A stretch of DNA of 64,000 bases, taken from Zygnema cylindricum. Taxonomy: Eukaryota > Streptophyta > Zygnematophyceae > Zygnematales > Zygnemataceae. The notes below the pieces were generated by a model. It saw only the letters and a list, made by a program, of their open reading frames with translations, was not told the DNA's origin and searched no databases. A program made the translations under genes and the position numbers. Location: the NCBI GenBank assembly GCA_037447655.1, contig JBBHKE010002610.1, forward strand, positions 100,907 through 164,906, in the 5' to 3' direction. This document shows positions 33,184 through 43,878 of this stretch, one piece after another; within the stretch, counting starts at the first letter, position 1, and every line of letters begins with the position of its first letter.

Positions 33184-34871
33184 CTCCCCTTATTTTCTAG
33201 TCAATCTTTAATTTCAGACCACACTTCTCCCTGCAAAAAATTAGCTTAGGGGAAGGCACAGGTTTGGTCATCATATCTGCTACCATCTCACTATCTGGTC
33301 GGTACTCTAAACTGATTATTTTGTTTTCTACTTTCTCTCTAACAAAGCTGAGTCTGATGTCCATGTGTTTGGCTTTAAAATGATGTTTAGGATTGGTAGA
33401 AATAGCGATTGCTGCCTGATTATCACAAAAAAAATTATGCACACCACTCTTAAGGTGAGCAAGCTCACCAAGCAAAGACTTGACCCACATCAATTCTTTT
33501 ACAGCAGAGCAAGAGGCCATATACTCAGCCTCTATGGTAGACTGAGCAATATCCTTTTGTTGTTTGCAACTCCAACAGCAAGTCCCATCACCCACCTATG
33601 TATCACCCGCCTATAATTTGTATTCTGAAGTACATCTCCTCATCGAAGCATCACCATAAATGACATCACTCCAAGAAGTGATGTCAATATTTTCCCCACC
33701 AAAATGCAACTATAGATCGCTAGTTCCTAACAATATCTAAAGACTCTCTTAGCTGCCTCCCAATCCTTCTTAGTGGGAGCATTAGACTTCTACTCAGCAC
33801 TCCTACAGCTGCAGCAAAATACGGCCGGGACAATTCATAAAATAGATTAGGCTTCCCACTACTTGCCTGTAAGGAACAGTCTGCATGAACTTCTGTTCTT
33901 CAGTCTGCATGAACTTCTGTTGTTCAGGACTTAATTCCTCGTCTAAGACTATGACTCTTTCTTCCTCACTCCCCTCACTTCCCTTCTTTAACTCCATTGG
34001 AGTTGTACAACTATTAGCTTTATCCATCTGAAGTTTTTCCAACATGTTCCCTATTGCTTAATTTTGAGTCAATCTTATAATCTTTCTTTCTCGGTCTCTT
34101 TCTACTTGAATTCCCAAAATATATTTTGCTTCTCCCATATCCTTCATTTCAAATCTCCCCTAAATATCGGTTTTCAGCTTATTAATTTTTTCCATTGATT
34201 TTTACTTAAAACAAGCAAATCATCAACATAAATTGCAATAAATATAATACCTTGCTCATCTTCAAAAACATAGATTGAGTGATCTGAGCTGATCCGGATA
34301 TATCCCAAACCGGTAAGAAACTTATCAAGTTTCTTATTCCACTGTCGAGGCGGCGAGGCGCCTGTTTCAAACTGTAAAGGGATTTAATCAGTTGGCGTAC
34401 CTTACTCCCCTCTCCTTCCTCCACAAATCCTTTGAGTTGTCCCATGAAGATCTCCTCTTCCAATTCTCCATGCAAAAAGGCTAACTTGATGTCCATCTGG
34501 TGCACCTCCATGTCTTTCGCAGCTGCTAGACTGAGAAGTATGCGGACGGAGGGAAATCTGATGACCGGGGCAAAGGTTTCCTTGTAGTCGATTCCTTCTT
34601 TCTGTGTAAATCCTTTTGCCACTAATCGGGCCTTGTAACGCTCAATGGTGTTATCCGAGTTCAGTTTTAATTTGAAAACCTACTTACAACCGATTGGTAT
34701 TCGGTTAGGTGGACAGTCCACCAGCTCCCAAGTATCGGTTGCCATAATTTAGGCCATCTCCTCATTGATGGCTGTCTTCCACTAGTTCCTTTCTGGACAA
34801 GTAATCGCCTCTCCATAAGTTTAGGTTCATCTTGATGAGATAGTTTAGTTACCTTGTTATTAACCTGTACT
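33184..34871 (-). pseudogene. CopA-9 reverse transcriptase-RNase H, 5'-truncated
   Basis: RNase H on 33197-33595: STIEAEYMASCSAVKELMWV, CDNQAAIAISTNPKHHFKAK, KHMDIRLSFVREK, MVADMMTKPVPSPKL. RT on 34206-34622: AKGFTQKEGIDYKETFAPV, HQMDIKLAFLHGELEEEIFM. YVDD is not readable in one frame. It has a 24-bp in-frame tandem duplication (33877-33924) repeating EQKFMQT-like residues, plus several frameshifts. The wording matches CopA-2. It is cut at about 34871 by a CopC LTR. Confidence 0.85.
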
Positions 34872-35365
34872 CCAAACGAAAGAGGTATTTCAAACCAAAC
34901 AAACATGTACTACAAGCAAATTAGAGACAATAGAGCATAAAACACCTTAAACTATACTCAGTGCTCTCATTTCCTTAATTTTTTGTGTAGAATGTACATT
35001 ATGTATTGAAATGATCAATCCTAATTGAACTTAATACTTAAAAGATCTAAAAAACATCTAAAATATCTAAAAAACGTCTTAAATGTATGTACATGGTTCA
35101 GTAGACATTGTACTAACAAAAATCTAAGTGTTTCGACCAGAATTGTCCACTAACAATATCTATACCCTAAAAATTCCGGGTGATTCTTATCACGTCTACA
35201 TTCATTGGCGGCCCTACACACTAATTAACTTAAAGATATCAATTCGTGTAGATACTACAAAAAATCCACACTTAATTTGGTAAATATTGAACAGTTAGTA
35301 TTCCAAAAATATTCTAAGTTCTAGACTCAAATTTCTAAGGCTTACTAAAGCTTTACTTTTCAATA
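34872..35365 (-). repeat. CopC LTR, left-truncated
   Basis: It aligns with the U3-side part of 35488-36174. On the minus strand it starts TATTGAAAAGTAAAGC at 35365 after AAGCTTAAGGGGAG. Confidence 0.8.
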
Positions 35366-35487
35366 CTCCCCTTAAGCTTTAGAAGGCTTACTCACTTAGA
35401 CCACATGCATTTCTGCAGTACTCCAATTTAGGAGTGGAAAGGGCTTTTGTCAACATGTCCGCAACCATTTTCTCATCAGGCAAATAA
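35366..35487 (-). pseudogene. CopC RNase H tail left between two LTRs
   Basis: 122 bp encode only the last RNase H residues (LPDEKMVADMLTKALS.., then CGLSE) and the polypurine tract. They join directly to the next LTR end at 35488, so this is an internally deleted copy. Confidence 0.75.
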
Positions 35488-36174
35488 TGTTGAAGGTCAT
35501 GGGCATTAAGACTCGGCTGCGATCCACTCCCACTAGGAGTCACACTTGCAACCAGCAGGTGGAGCAACTAGGGCTTAATAGGAGCACTTGCAACAGGAGC
35601 TGACCCATTATCAGACATGTTAACGGAAGCAAACCCAAAGAGAAATGCCTAAAAGACTAGATCTATATTGTTAGATAAGTTACTCCCAAAGAAAGAGGTC
35701 CTTTCAACCAAACAAACATGTACTACAAGCAAATTAGAGACAATAGAGCATAAAACACCTTAAACTGCACTCACTGCTCTCATTTCCTTAATTTGTGTGT
35801 AGAATGTACATTCTGTATTGAAATGATCAATCCTAATTGAACTTGATACTCAAAAGATCTAAAAAACATCTAAAATATCTAAAAAACGTCTAAATGTATT
35901 TACATGGTTCACCATACATTGTACTAACAAAAATCTAAGTGTTTCGACCAGAATTGTCCACTAACAATATCTATACCCTAAAAATTCGGGTGATTCTTAT
36001 CACGTCTACATTCATTGGCGGCCCTACACACTTATTAACTTAAAGATATCAAATCGTGTAGATACTACAAAAAATCCACACTAAATTTGGTCAATATTGA
36101 ACAGTTGGTATTCCAAAAATATTCAAAGTCTTAGACTCAAATATCTAAGACTTACTAAATCTTACTTATCAATA
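35488..36174 (-). repeat. CopC LTR (687 bp)
   Basis: Complete: starts TATTGATAAGTAAG (36174), ends GACCTTCAACA (35488). It is the left arm of a large inverted repeat with 37923-38613. It holds the gag start (CAT near 35617). Confidence 0.85.
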
Positions 36175-36934
36175 CTCCCCTTAACCTTTAGAAGGCTTAC
36201 TCACTTAGACCACATGCTTTTCTGTAGTACTCCAATTTAGGAGTGGGAAGGGCTTTTGTCAACATGTCTGCAACCATTTTCTCATCAGGCAAATAACAAA
36301 GTTTGACCACTTTTGCAAAGACTTTCTCACGTACCAAATGTAGCCGAATGTCCATATGTTTACTCTTAAAATGGTGACTTGGGTTTAAAGCCACGGAAAT
36401 GGCTGCTTGATTGTCCCACCACAATATTTGTGTCTCGTGTTGCGTAAAACCCAATTCTTGAAAAAATGCCTTAATCCATAGCAACTCTTTCAAGGCTGCG
36501 CTCGCAGCCATGTATTCGGCTTCCATAGTAGATTGAGCCGTGATCTTTTGAAGTTTACTACTCCAACTATAGGTACCACTTCCAATCTGAATGACATACC
36601 TAGTTGTAGACTTCCTACTAGGCAGATCACCAAAGCTAGCATCACTCCAAGTATTAATGTTAACCTTGTCCCCTCCCAAAGTAAGCCAAAGATTTCTAAT
36701 ACCAACAAGATACCTTAACACCCTTTTTGCAGCCTCCTAGTCTCTCTTTCGTGGATTTTGCAGACTTCTGCTCAATACACCAATAGCTGCAGCTATATCG
36801 GGCCTAGTATGATTCATGAAGTAAATTAGACTTCCTACTACTTGTCCGTAGGGTACTTGGGACATAATTTTCTGCCCTTCTGCACTCACATCCTCATCTA
36901 TTATGACTCCAAACTCATGCTCATTCCTTCATGT
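36175..36934 (-). pseudogene. CopC RNase H fragment (minus arm)
   Basis: Minus strand: segment 36197-36721 has TWSDASFGDLPSRKSTT, STMEAEYMAASAALKELLW, WWDNQAAISVALNPSHHF (Cys to Trp before DNQAA) and MVADMLTKALPTPKLEYY. Upstream the RT-RNase H connection (SLIYFMN) is readable with one stop near 36738. Confidence 0.85.
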
Positions 36935-37145
36935 TTAGCATGACAATGATCTGACATACTACCTCCAGAATACTTAAATTCAAAATCTGAGTGGCTATGT
37001 TAGTCTGGACGGTAACATCTAGCTGAACATACATAGCACGTACACTAAAGCAAACATCAGATGCTTTCTTCATCTCAAGATACGACATTACCAAATCTTT
37101 TGTCATAGAGTGCTTCAAGACATTGAGGCAATGGAGATTCTTCAA
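36935..37145 (-). pseudogene. CopC gag fragment
   Basis: Minus strand NLHCLNVLKHSMTKD, YLEMKKASDV and VQLDVTVQTNIATQI match CopC-11 Gag at 39190-39360. It lies at the centre of the inverted repeat and is joined out of normal order to RNase H. Confidence 0.75.
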
Positions 37146-37155
37146 AAACTTCAAA

Positions 37156-37922
37156 AGCAAAAACTTGAAGGAATGGAGCATGAGTTTGGAGTCATAATAG
37201 ATGAGAAACTTAGTGCAGAGAGAGCAAAAATTTAAGTCCCAAGTACCCTACAGGCAAGTAGTAGGAAGTTTAATTTACTTCATGAATTGCACTAGGCCCG
37301 ATATAGCTGCAGTTGTTGGTGTGTTGAGTAAAAGTCTACAAAATCCACAAAAGAGAGTTTCGGAGGCAGCAAAAAAGGTCTTAAGATATCTTGTTGGGAC
37401 TAGGAATCTTTGGCATACTTTGGGAGGGGACAAGGTTAGTATTAATACTTGGAGTGATGCTAGCTATGGTGATGTGCCTAGTAGGAAGTCTACAATTGGG
37501 TATGTCATTCAGATTGGAAGTGGAACTTGTAGTTGGAGTAGTAATCTTCAAAAAGTCACGGCTCAATCTACTATGGAAGCCGAATACATGGCTGCAAGCG
37601 CAGCCTTAAGGAATTGCTTTGGATTAAGGCATTCATTCAAGAATTGGGGGTTACACAACATAGAACACAAGTAATGTGGTGCTACAATCAGGCAGCCATT
37701 TTTGTGGCTACAAACCCAAGTCACCATTTTAAGAGTAAGCATATGGACATTCGGCTACATTTGGTACGTGAGAAGTATTTGCAAAAGTGGTAAAACTTTG
37801 TTATTTGCCTAATGAGAAAATGGTTGCGAATATGTTAACAAAAACCCTTCCCGCTCCTAAAATTGGAGTATTGCACAAAAACATGTGGTCTAAGTGAGTA
37901 AGTCTTCTAAAGCTTAAGGGAG
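37156..37922 (+). pseudogene. CopC RNase H fragment (plus arm)
   Basis: Plus strand 37201-37674: SLIYFMNCTRPDIAA, TWSDASYGDVPSRKST, STMEAEYMAASAAL, then a frameshift near 37620. The end KMVANMLTKTLPAPK is readable near 37815. Polypurine AAGCTTAAGGGAG precedes the LTR. Confidence 0.85.
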
Positions 37923-38613
37923 TATTGAAAAGTAAGCTTTAGTAAGTCTTAGAAATTTGAGTCTAAGACTTAGAATATTTTTAGAATACCAACTGTTCAA
38001 TATTGACCAAATTTAGTGTAGATTTTTTGTAGTATCTACACGAATTGGTATCTTTAAGTTAATTAGTGTGTAGGGCAGCCAATGAATGTAGACGTGATAA
38101 GAATCACCCGGATTTTTAGGGTATAGATATTGTTAGTGGACAATTCAGGTCAAACACTTAGATTTTTGTCAGTAAGGTGTTTGGTGAACCATTGTACATA
38201 CGTTTTAGATGTTTTCTAGATATTTTAGATGTTTTCTAGATCTTTTGAGTATTTAGTTCAATTAGAAATGATCAATTCAATACAGAATGTACATTCTACA
38301 CAAGAATTAAGAAATGAGAGCACTGAGTGCAAGTTTAAGGTGTTTTATGCTCTATTGTCTCTAATTTGCTTGTAGTACATGTTTGTTTGGTTGAAATACC
38401 TCTTTCGTTTGGAGTTACATATCTTACACCATAGATCTAGTCTTCTAGGCATTTCTCTTTGGGTTTGCTTCCGCTAACATGTCTAATAATGGCTCAGCTC
38501 CTATTGCAAGTGCTCCTATTAGCCCTAGTGCTCCACCTGCTCTTGCTCGTGCAAGTGTGACTCCTAGTGGGAGTGGAGTCACAGTCGAGTCTTAATGCTC
38601 ATGACCTTCAACA
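37923..38613 (+). repeat. CopC LTR (691 bp)
   Basis: It starts TATTGAAAAGTAAGC and ends GACCTTCAACA. The gag ATG is at 38479; a one-base insertion (GGAGTCACAG) shifts the LTR-encoded frame. It is the 3' LTR of the plus-arm fragment. Confidence 0.85.
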
Positions 38614-38752
38614 CGAACGCACTACCACTGTGCCACCAGCTCGATAATGAGACTGGCGGGTCCGTACCCATTTATTATGGCGACTCCAGTATGGATATTT
38701 CCATAATCTACCCCGTATTAGACCGGCTTCACGTGGCAATCCAACAGTTATC
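38614..38752. other. Short unique-looking spacer with tRNA-like A box
   Basis: 139 bp between a CopC LTR and a small satellite array. Minus-strand TGGCACAGTGGTAGT (38621-38635) resembles a tRNA A box, but no B box is present before the LTR junction. It could be a truncated tRNA gene or SINE head, or chance. Confidence 0.3.
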
Positions 38753-38953
38753 GCTAACTGTTTTATAATTTAGGTAACAATTCTTGTTATGGCTAACTGT
38801 TTATGTAATTTAGGTAACAATTCTTGTTATCGCTAACTGTTTGTGTAATTTAAGTAACAATTCTTGTTATCGCTAATAGTTTGTGTAATTTAGGTAACAA
38901 TTCTTATTATGTTATCAGTTTGTGTAATTTAGGTTACAATTCTTATTATATTC
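38753..38953 (-). repeat. Small 40-bp satellite array, inverted orientation
   Basis: About five monomers of the same satellite as 43879 onward, but reverse-complemented (GTTATCGCTAACTG.. then TGTGTAATTTAGGTAAC). It abuts the truncated CopC-11 5' LTR. Confidence 0.9.
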
Positions 38954-39044
38954 GCCCTAGTGCTCCACCTGCTCCTGCTGGTGGAAGTGTGACTCCTAGT
39001 GGGAGTGGATCACAGCCGAGTCTTAATGCCCATGACCTTCAACA
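38954..39044 (+). repeat. CopC-11 5' LTR tail (91 bp)
   Basis: It matches the last 91 bp of the 3' LTR (GCCCTAGTGCTCC.. to CTTCAACA). The LTR-encoded gag ATG is lost; an in-frame ATG at 38881 lies in the satellite instead. Confidence 0.85.
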
Positions 39045-39059
39045 GGTTATGGGCCCACC
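39045..39059 (+). other. Primer-binding site of CopC-11
   Basis: GGTTATGGGCCCACC immediately after CTTCAACA. All 15 bases complement the plant-type initiator tRNA-Met anticodon arm as I recall it. Read in frame as Q-V-M-G-P-P. Confidence 0.75.
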
Positions 39060-39863
39060 GCCCGAATTGCCTATTTTTGACGGAACTGACTACTTATACT
39101 GGGAAGATATGTTGAGCTCATATTTCGAGGAGAGGGACTTGTCACCCATTGTGGAAGGAACAGCGGATGTGACTACGCCGTATTAGAGAAAGAAGAATCT
39201 CCATTGCCTCAACGTCTTGAAGCAATCTATGACCAAAGTTTTGGTAATGTCGTATCTTGAGATGAAAAAAGCCTGTGAAGTTTGGTTTAGTGTACGTGCT
39301 ATGTATGTTCAGCTAGATGTTACCGTCCAGACTAACATAGCCACTCAGATTTTTGAATTTAAGTATATTGGAGGTGGTATGTCAGATCATTATCATGCTA
39401 TGAAAAGGTTGTTTCTTCAGAGTACTAGTACAGGTGGGGTATTTTCACCACCTCAGCAGGCTATGTTGTTGATGAGAACTTTGCCTGATGAATATAAGGG
39501 AGCCATGGATAGGCTTAAGGCTATTCCACAACGTCAATGGAACATAGCATTAGCAGTTCAACTTATTTTGAGTGAAGAAGCTAACCAAATGTCACAAAGA
39601 GGAAGTAGTAAGTCTGTTTAGGCACTAGCTAAGCAGTTTTCGGATTCTAAAATTGGCACTGGCAGTGGTAGAGGTAGTGGTCCTAGAAGGTCACCTTTGA
39701 CATGCTATTACTGTGATGAAAAAGGGCATGTGTTCAAATGTGTAATACATACAAGAGAGCGAAAGCCACATAAAATTTTCTCTCTGGATGGGACGAAAGC
39801 CGGGTTCCTTCTCAATCAGGTGGTCGCCCAAATGCTCTCTTCAACGAACTTAAGTAGGAGGAC
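39045..39863 (+). pseudogene. CopC-11 gag
   Basis: MGPPPELPIFDGTDYLYWED follows the primer site. Stops: TAG at 39183 (Trp expected, before RKKNL) and TAG at 39619 (Gln expected in SV-x-ALAK). Core: MSYLEMKKACEVWFSVRAMY, TNIATQIFEFKYIGGGMSD, AMLLMRTLPDEYKG. A zinc knuckle CYYCDEKGHVFKCV sits near 39703-39745, with its last ligand apparently shifted. Between the knuckle and the protease the frame is broken. Confidence 0.85.
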
Positions 39864-40394
39864 GTGAGCAGCTTTCCCGACAAGAGTGAAAAGAAATACT
39901 TTGCGACGGCAGAAGCAACGGAAGGCGTGGAGAAAGAAGAATGGATTATGGACTCCGGCGCATTTGTCCACATGTGCCCCAATCGCCATCTATTTGAGAG
40001 TATTCAATCTATTTCACCCATCAAAATTTATTTTAGTGATGATACGTTTGTTAAGTCGAAAGCAAAGGGGAGGGTGTCGCTAATGTTGAATGTAGAGGGA
40101 AAACCTGTGAAAATGGTCTTGGAAGATGTGTTGCATGTCCCAGCTTTTAAATGAAATATTTTCTCTACATGAGTGGTAGAAAAGAAAGGTTTTAAAACTA
40201 TATCTGAGAATGGAAAGAAAAGAGTGAGTAAGAATGGGAAAATAGCTGCAAAGGGATTTGCTGGAGAAAACAATTTGTATCTGTTGATTCTTGCAAATGA
40301 TAATGATAATGATGTTATGTACTCAAGTGTAATCAGTGATTGTGATTTATGGCATAAACGTTTAGGACATGTGAATTACGATAGATTATAAAAG
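39864..40394 (+). pseudogene. CopC-11 protease and pre-integrase region
   Basis: Protease WIMDSGAFVHMCPN (about 39942; the usual Ser after DSGA is Phe) and VLEDVLHVPAFK. TGA near 40152 replaces Lys; after it come NIFST and a Lys-rich stretch, then DLWHKRLGHVNYDRL (about 40345-40390) ending at a TAA. Confidence 0.85.
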
Positions 40395-41470
40395 ATGGGA
40401 AATCAAAAAATGGTGGAAGGTGTAAAAATTAGTCAAAAACCAACATCAAATGTATGTGATGATTCTGCAATGGGAAAAATTCATAAGTTGCCTTTCCCTT
40501 CGCAAACTGATCATATAAGTAGTAGGGTGCTAAAACTAATATATTCAGATGTATGGGGGCCATCTACGTATCCATTTGTAGGAGGTTCTAAGTTTATGCT
40601 TACCTTTACTGATGATTATAGTAGATTTACTACAGTTTATTTTTTGAATAGTAAAGATGAAGTTTTTTTCAAAATTTAAAGAGTATAAAGCTTAGGTTAA
40701 AAATTTGCATGAGAGAAAGATAGGAGGATTCAGATCTGATAATGGAGGGGAGTACATTTCTAATGAGTTTGCAGAATTCCTAAAATTGCATGGAATCTCA
40801 CGTCAACTAACCGTTCCTTATTCTCCGGAACAAAACGGTGTTTCAGAAAGGATGAATAGGACCATATCAGAGTGTGCTAGGACAATGATGGCTGATATGG
40901 ACATAGATTACAAATTTTGGGCAGAGGCTATGCATTGTGCAGCTTATGTGAGAAATAGGCTAGAAACAAGGGCAATAAAAGATAAAACTCCTTATGAAAT
41001 GTGGACAGGACACAAACCAGATGTAAGTCACTTCAAAGTGTTTGGAAGTAAGGTATTTTTGCTAGATAATGATCCACAAAAATGGAAATTAGAGCCAAAA
41101 GGCATACCAGGTATATTTTTAGGGTATGATGATCATGCCAAGGGTTATAAAGTATATGACATTAAGAGAAATAGAGTTGTGGTAGCCAGAAACATCATAG
41201 TGAAGGATGAGGGAAGAGGAGTAGATGTATTTAGTCAATGTAGCAATGAAAAGAAAGATAAAAGTGTTGATTATATCTTTTTAGAGGAAAATCCTTTATT
41301 TTTCAAGAAAAATGTAGAAAATGCATCTAGTTTAAGTCAAAATGACTTGGAATCATCTTCTCCACCAGAAACAGGAAGTGTTATGCCCGAAAGAGTTGTA
41401 GAATCTCCTCTACCTCAAGCTGAAACTGAATCACAAGAAGAATCACATGTATCAAGGAGGAGGACCCAAC
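40395..41470 (+). pseudogene. CopC-11 integrase
   Basis: 40395-40679 has the zinc half (VCDDSAMGKIHKLPFP; the second Cys of CxxC is Ser), IYSDVWGPSTYP and FTDDYSRFTTVYF. After a frameshift near 40677 the core continues from 40705: FRSDNGGEYISNEF, PYSPEQNGVSERMNRTISE, KFWAEAMHCAAYVRNRL, the module GIPGIFLGYDDHAKGYKVYD and an acidic, Ser-rich linker. Confidence 0.88.
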
Positions 41471-43149
41471 CATCTATACCAGCGACAGAATTTCCAGGTG
41501 GAGTGAGGCGAAGTGCACGACTCAGGGGAGAAAATGCAGCCTTTGCTCATTCTGCACACATAGAAGAGCCTTTAACATTGAAAGAAGCTTTTTCGAGTAA
41601 TGAAAGGGAACATTGGGTGGAAGCCGTCAATGAGGAAATGAAGTCCATCATGGAGGCCCAAACTTGGGATCTGGTGGAACTTCCTCCAGGAAGAAAGGCT
41701 ATTGGAAGTAAATGGGTGTTTAAGTTAAAATTGAACCCAGATAATACCATAGACAGGTATAAGGCTCGCTTGGTTGCTTAGGGATATAATCAAAAGGAGG
41801 GGATAGATTATGAAGAAACTTTTTCACCGGTTGTAAGGTTTCCATCTGTCCGCATTCTACTTACATTAGGTGCCATAGAGGATTTTGATATCCACCAAAT
41901 GGATGTCAAAACTGCCTTTTTGCATGGTGATTTAGATGAGGTTATTTACATGAAGCAGCCTCAGGGTTATGAGGAAGTAGGAAAAGAAAATCTTGTGTGC
42001 AGACTTTTAAAATCTTTGTATGGCCTAAAACAAGCCCCTAGGCAATGGAACCGAAAGTTAGATGAGTTTTTGACAGGATTAGGATTTACTAGAATTAGTT
42101 CAAATCATTCAGTATATGTGATGTGTGGTGATAATCCTGATGAGGTGATATTCATTGCTGTGTATGTTGATGATTTGCTGCTAATAAGTATTAACAAAGA
42201 AGGAATATCTAGAGTAAAACAGGCTCTTAATTCACAATTTGAAATGAAGGATTTGGGTGAGGCAAAATATATCCTTGGAATACAAGTTGAAAGAGATAGA
42301 GAAAAGAAAATAATTAGGCTAACTCAAAAGGAAGCGATAGGAAACATGTTGGAAAAATTTGGCTTGGCTGATGCCAAAGGTTGTGCAACTCCTATGGAGT
42401 ATAAGCAAAAACTTGAAGGAATGGAGCATGAGTTTGGAGTCATAATAGATGAGGAACTTAGTCCAGAAGAGCAAAAATTTATGTCACAAGTACCTTACAG
42501 ACAAGTAGTGGGAAGTCTGATTTACTTCATGAATTGCAATAGGCCCGATATAGCTGCAGCTGTAGGTGTATTGAGCAGAAGTCTGCAAAATCCAAGAAAG
42601 AGAGATTCGGAGGCAGCAAAAAGGGTTTTAAGGTATCTTGTTGGGACTAGAAATCTTTGGCTTCCTTTGGGAGGGGACAAGGTTAGCATTAATAGTTGGA
42701 GTGATGCTAGCTTTGGTGATGTGCTTAGTAGAAAGTCTACAACTGGGTATGTCATTCAGATTGGAAGTGGAACTTGTAGTTAGAGTAGTAAACTTCAAAA
42801 AGTCACGGCTCAATCTACTATGGAAGCCAAATACATGGCTACGAGCGCAGCCTTGAAAGAGTTGCTATGGATTAAGGCATTTCTTCAAGAATTGGGTTTT
42901 ACACAACACGGGACACAAATAATATGGTGCGACAATCAAGCAGCCATTTTTGTGGCTACAAACCCAAGTCACCATTTTAAGAGTAAACATATGGACATTC
43001 GGCTACATTTGGTGAGAGAGAAAGTATTTGCAAAAGTTGTCAAACTTTGCTATTTGCCTGATGAGAAAATGGTTGCGGACATGTTGACAAAAGCCCTTCC
43101 ATCTCCTAAGTTGGAGTACTGCAGAAAAGCATGTGGTCTAAGTGAGTAA
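41471..43149 (+). pseudogene. CopC-11 reverse transcriptase-RNase H
   Basis: Well preserved. RT: GGVRRSARLRG linker, MEAQTWDLVELPPGRKAIG, SKWVFKLKLNPDNTID; TAG at 41779 where sisters have Lys (VA-K-GYNQ); IHQMDVKTAFLHGDLDEV, SLYGLKQAPRQWN, catalytic AVYVDDLLLIS, FEMKDLGEAKYILGIQ. RNase H: NSWSDASFGDVLSRKSTTG, TAG at 42781 (Trp expected before SSKLQK), LKELLWIKAFLQELG, CDNQAAIFVATNPSHH and MVADMLTKALPSPKLEYC to the end at 43149. Only a few substitutions separate it from an open frame. Confidence 0.9.
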
Positions 43150-43171
43150 GTCTTCTAAAGCTTAAGGGGAG

Positions 43172-43878
43172 TATTGAAAAGTAAGCTTTAGTAAGCCTTA
43201 AGAATTTGAGTATAGGACTTAGAATATTTTTGGACCACCAACTATTCAATATTAGCAATAATTAGTGTGAATTTTCTAGTATCTTCTTGAATAGTTATCT
43301 TTGAGTTTATTAGTGTGTACGGCCGCCTATTAATGTAGACGCGAAACATATCTTCCGGATTTTTAGGGTCTAGATATTGTTACTTGACAATTTTGGTCCA
43401 AGTACTTAGATTTTTGTCAGTAGATATTTAGGTGAACCCTGTACATACGTTTTTGATGTTTTCTAGATATTTTAGATGTTTTCTAGATCTTTTTAGATGT
43501 TTTCTAGATCTTTTGAGTATTTAGTTCAATTAGGATTGATCAATTCATACAGAATGTACATTCTACACAAGAATTAAAGAATGAGAGCACTGAGTACAGT
43601 TTAAGGTGTTTTATGCTCTATTGTCTCTAATTTTGCTTGTAGTACATGTTTGTTTGGTGAAATACCTCTTTCGTTTGGAGTAACATATCTTACATCATAG
43701 ATCTAGTCTTTTAGGCATTTCTCTTTGGGTTTGCTTCCGCTAACATGTCTGATAATGGCTCAGCTCCTATTGCAAGTGCTCCTATTAGCCCTAGTGCTCC
43801 ACCTGCTCTTGCTGGTGCAAGTGTGGCTCCTAGTGGGAGTGGATCACAGCCGAGTCTTAATGCCCATGACCTTCAACA
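43172..43878 (+). repeat. CopC-11 3' LTR (707 bp)
   Basis: It starts TATTGAAAAGTAAGC after AAGGGGAG and ends CTTCAACA. It contains the best-preserved LTR-encoded Gag start: ATG at 43745, about 45 codons rich in Ser, Ala, Pro and Gly, open to the LTR end. The first base pair is TA, not TG, as in the other CopC LTRs. Confidence 0.9.

Larger units (their letters stand above)
38954..43878 (+). mobile_element. CopC-11, copia retrotransposon with 5' LTR reduced to its tail
   Basis: LTR tail (38954-39044), primer site (39045-39059), all domains, polypurine AAGCTTAAGGGGAG, and a full 3' LTR (43172-43878). Satellite flanks both ends, in opposite orientations. Confidence 0.9.

Noticed and set aside
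39183-42783. Reassigned stop codon (TAG read as an amino acid), suggested by several in-frame TAGs in CopC-11
   Set aside because: The TAGs replace different residues (Trp, Gln, Lys) at sites where sister copies have sense codons. TAA and TGA lesions also occur, so this is decay.
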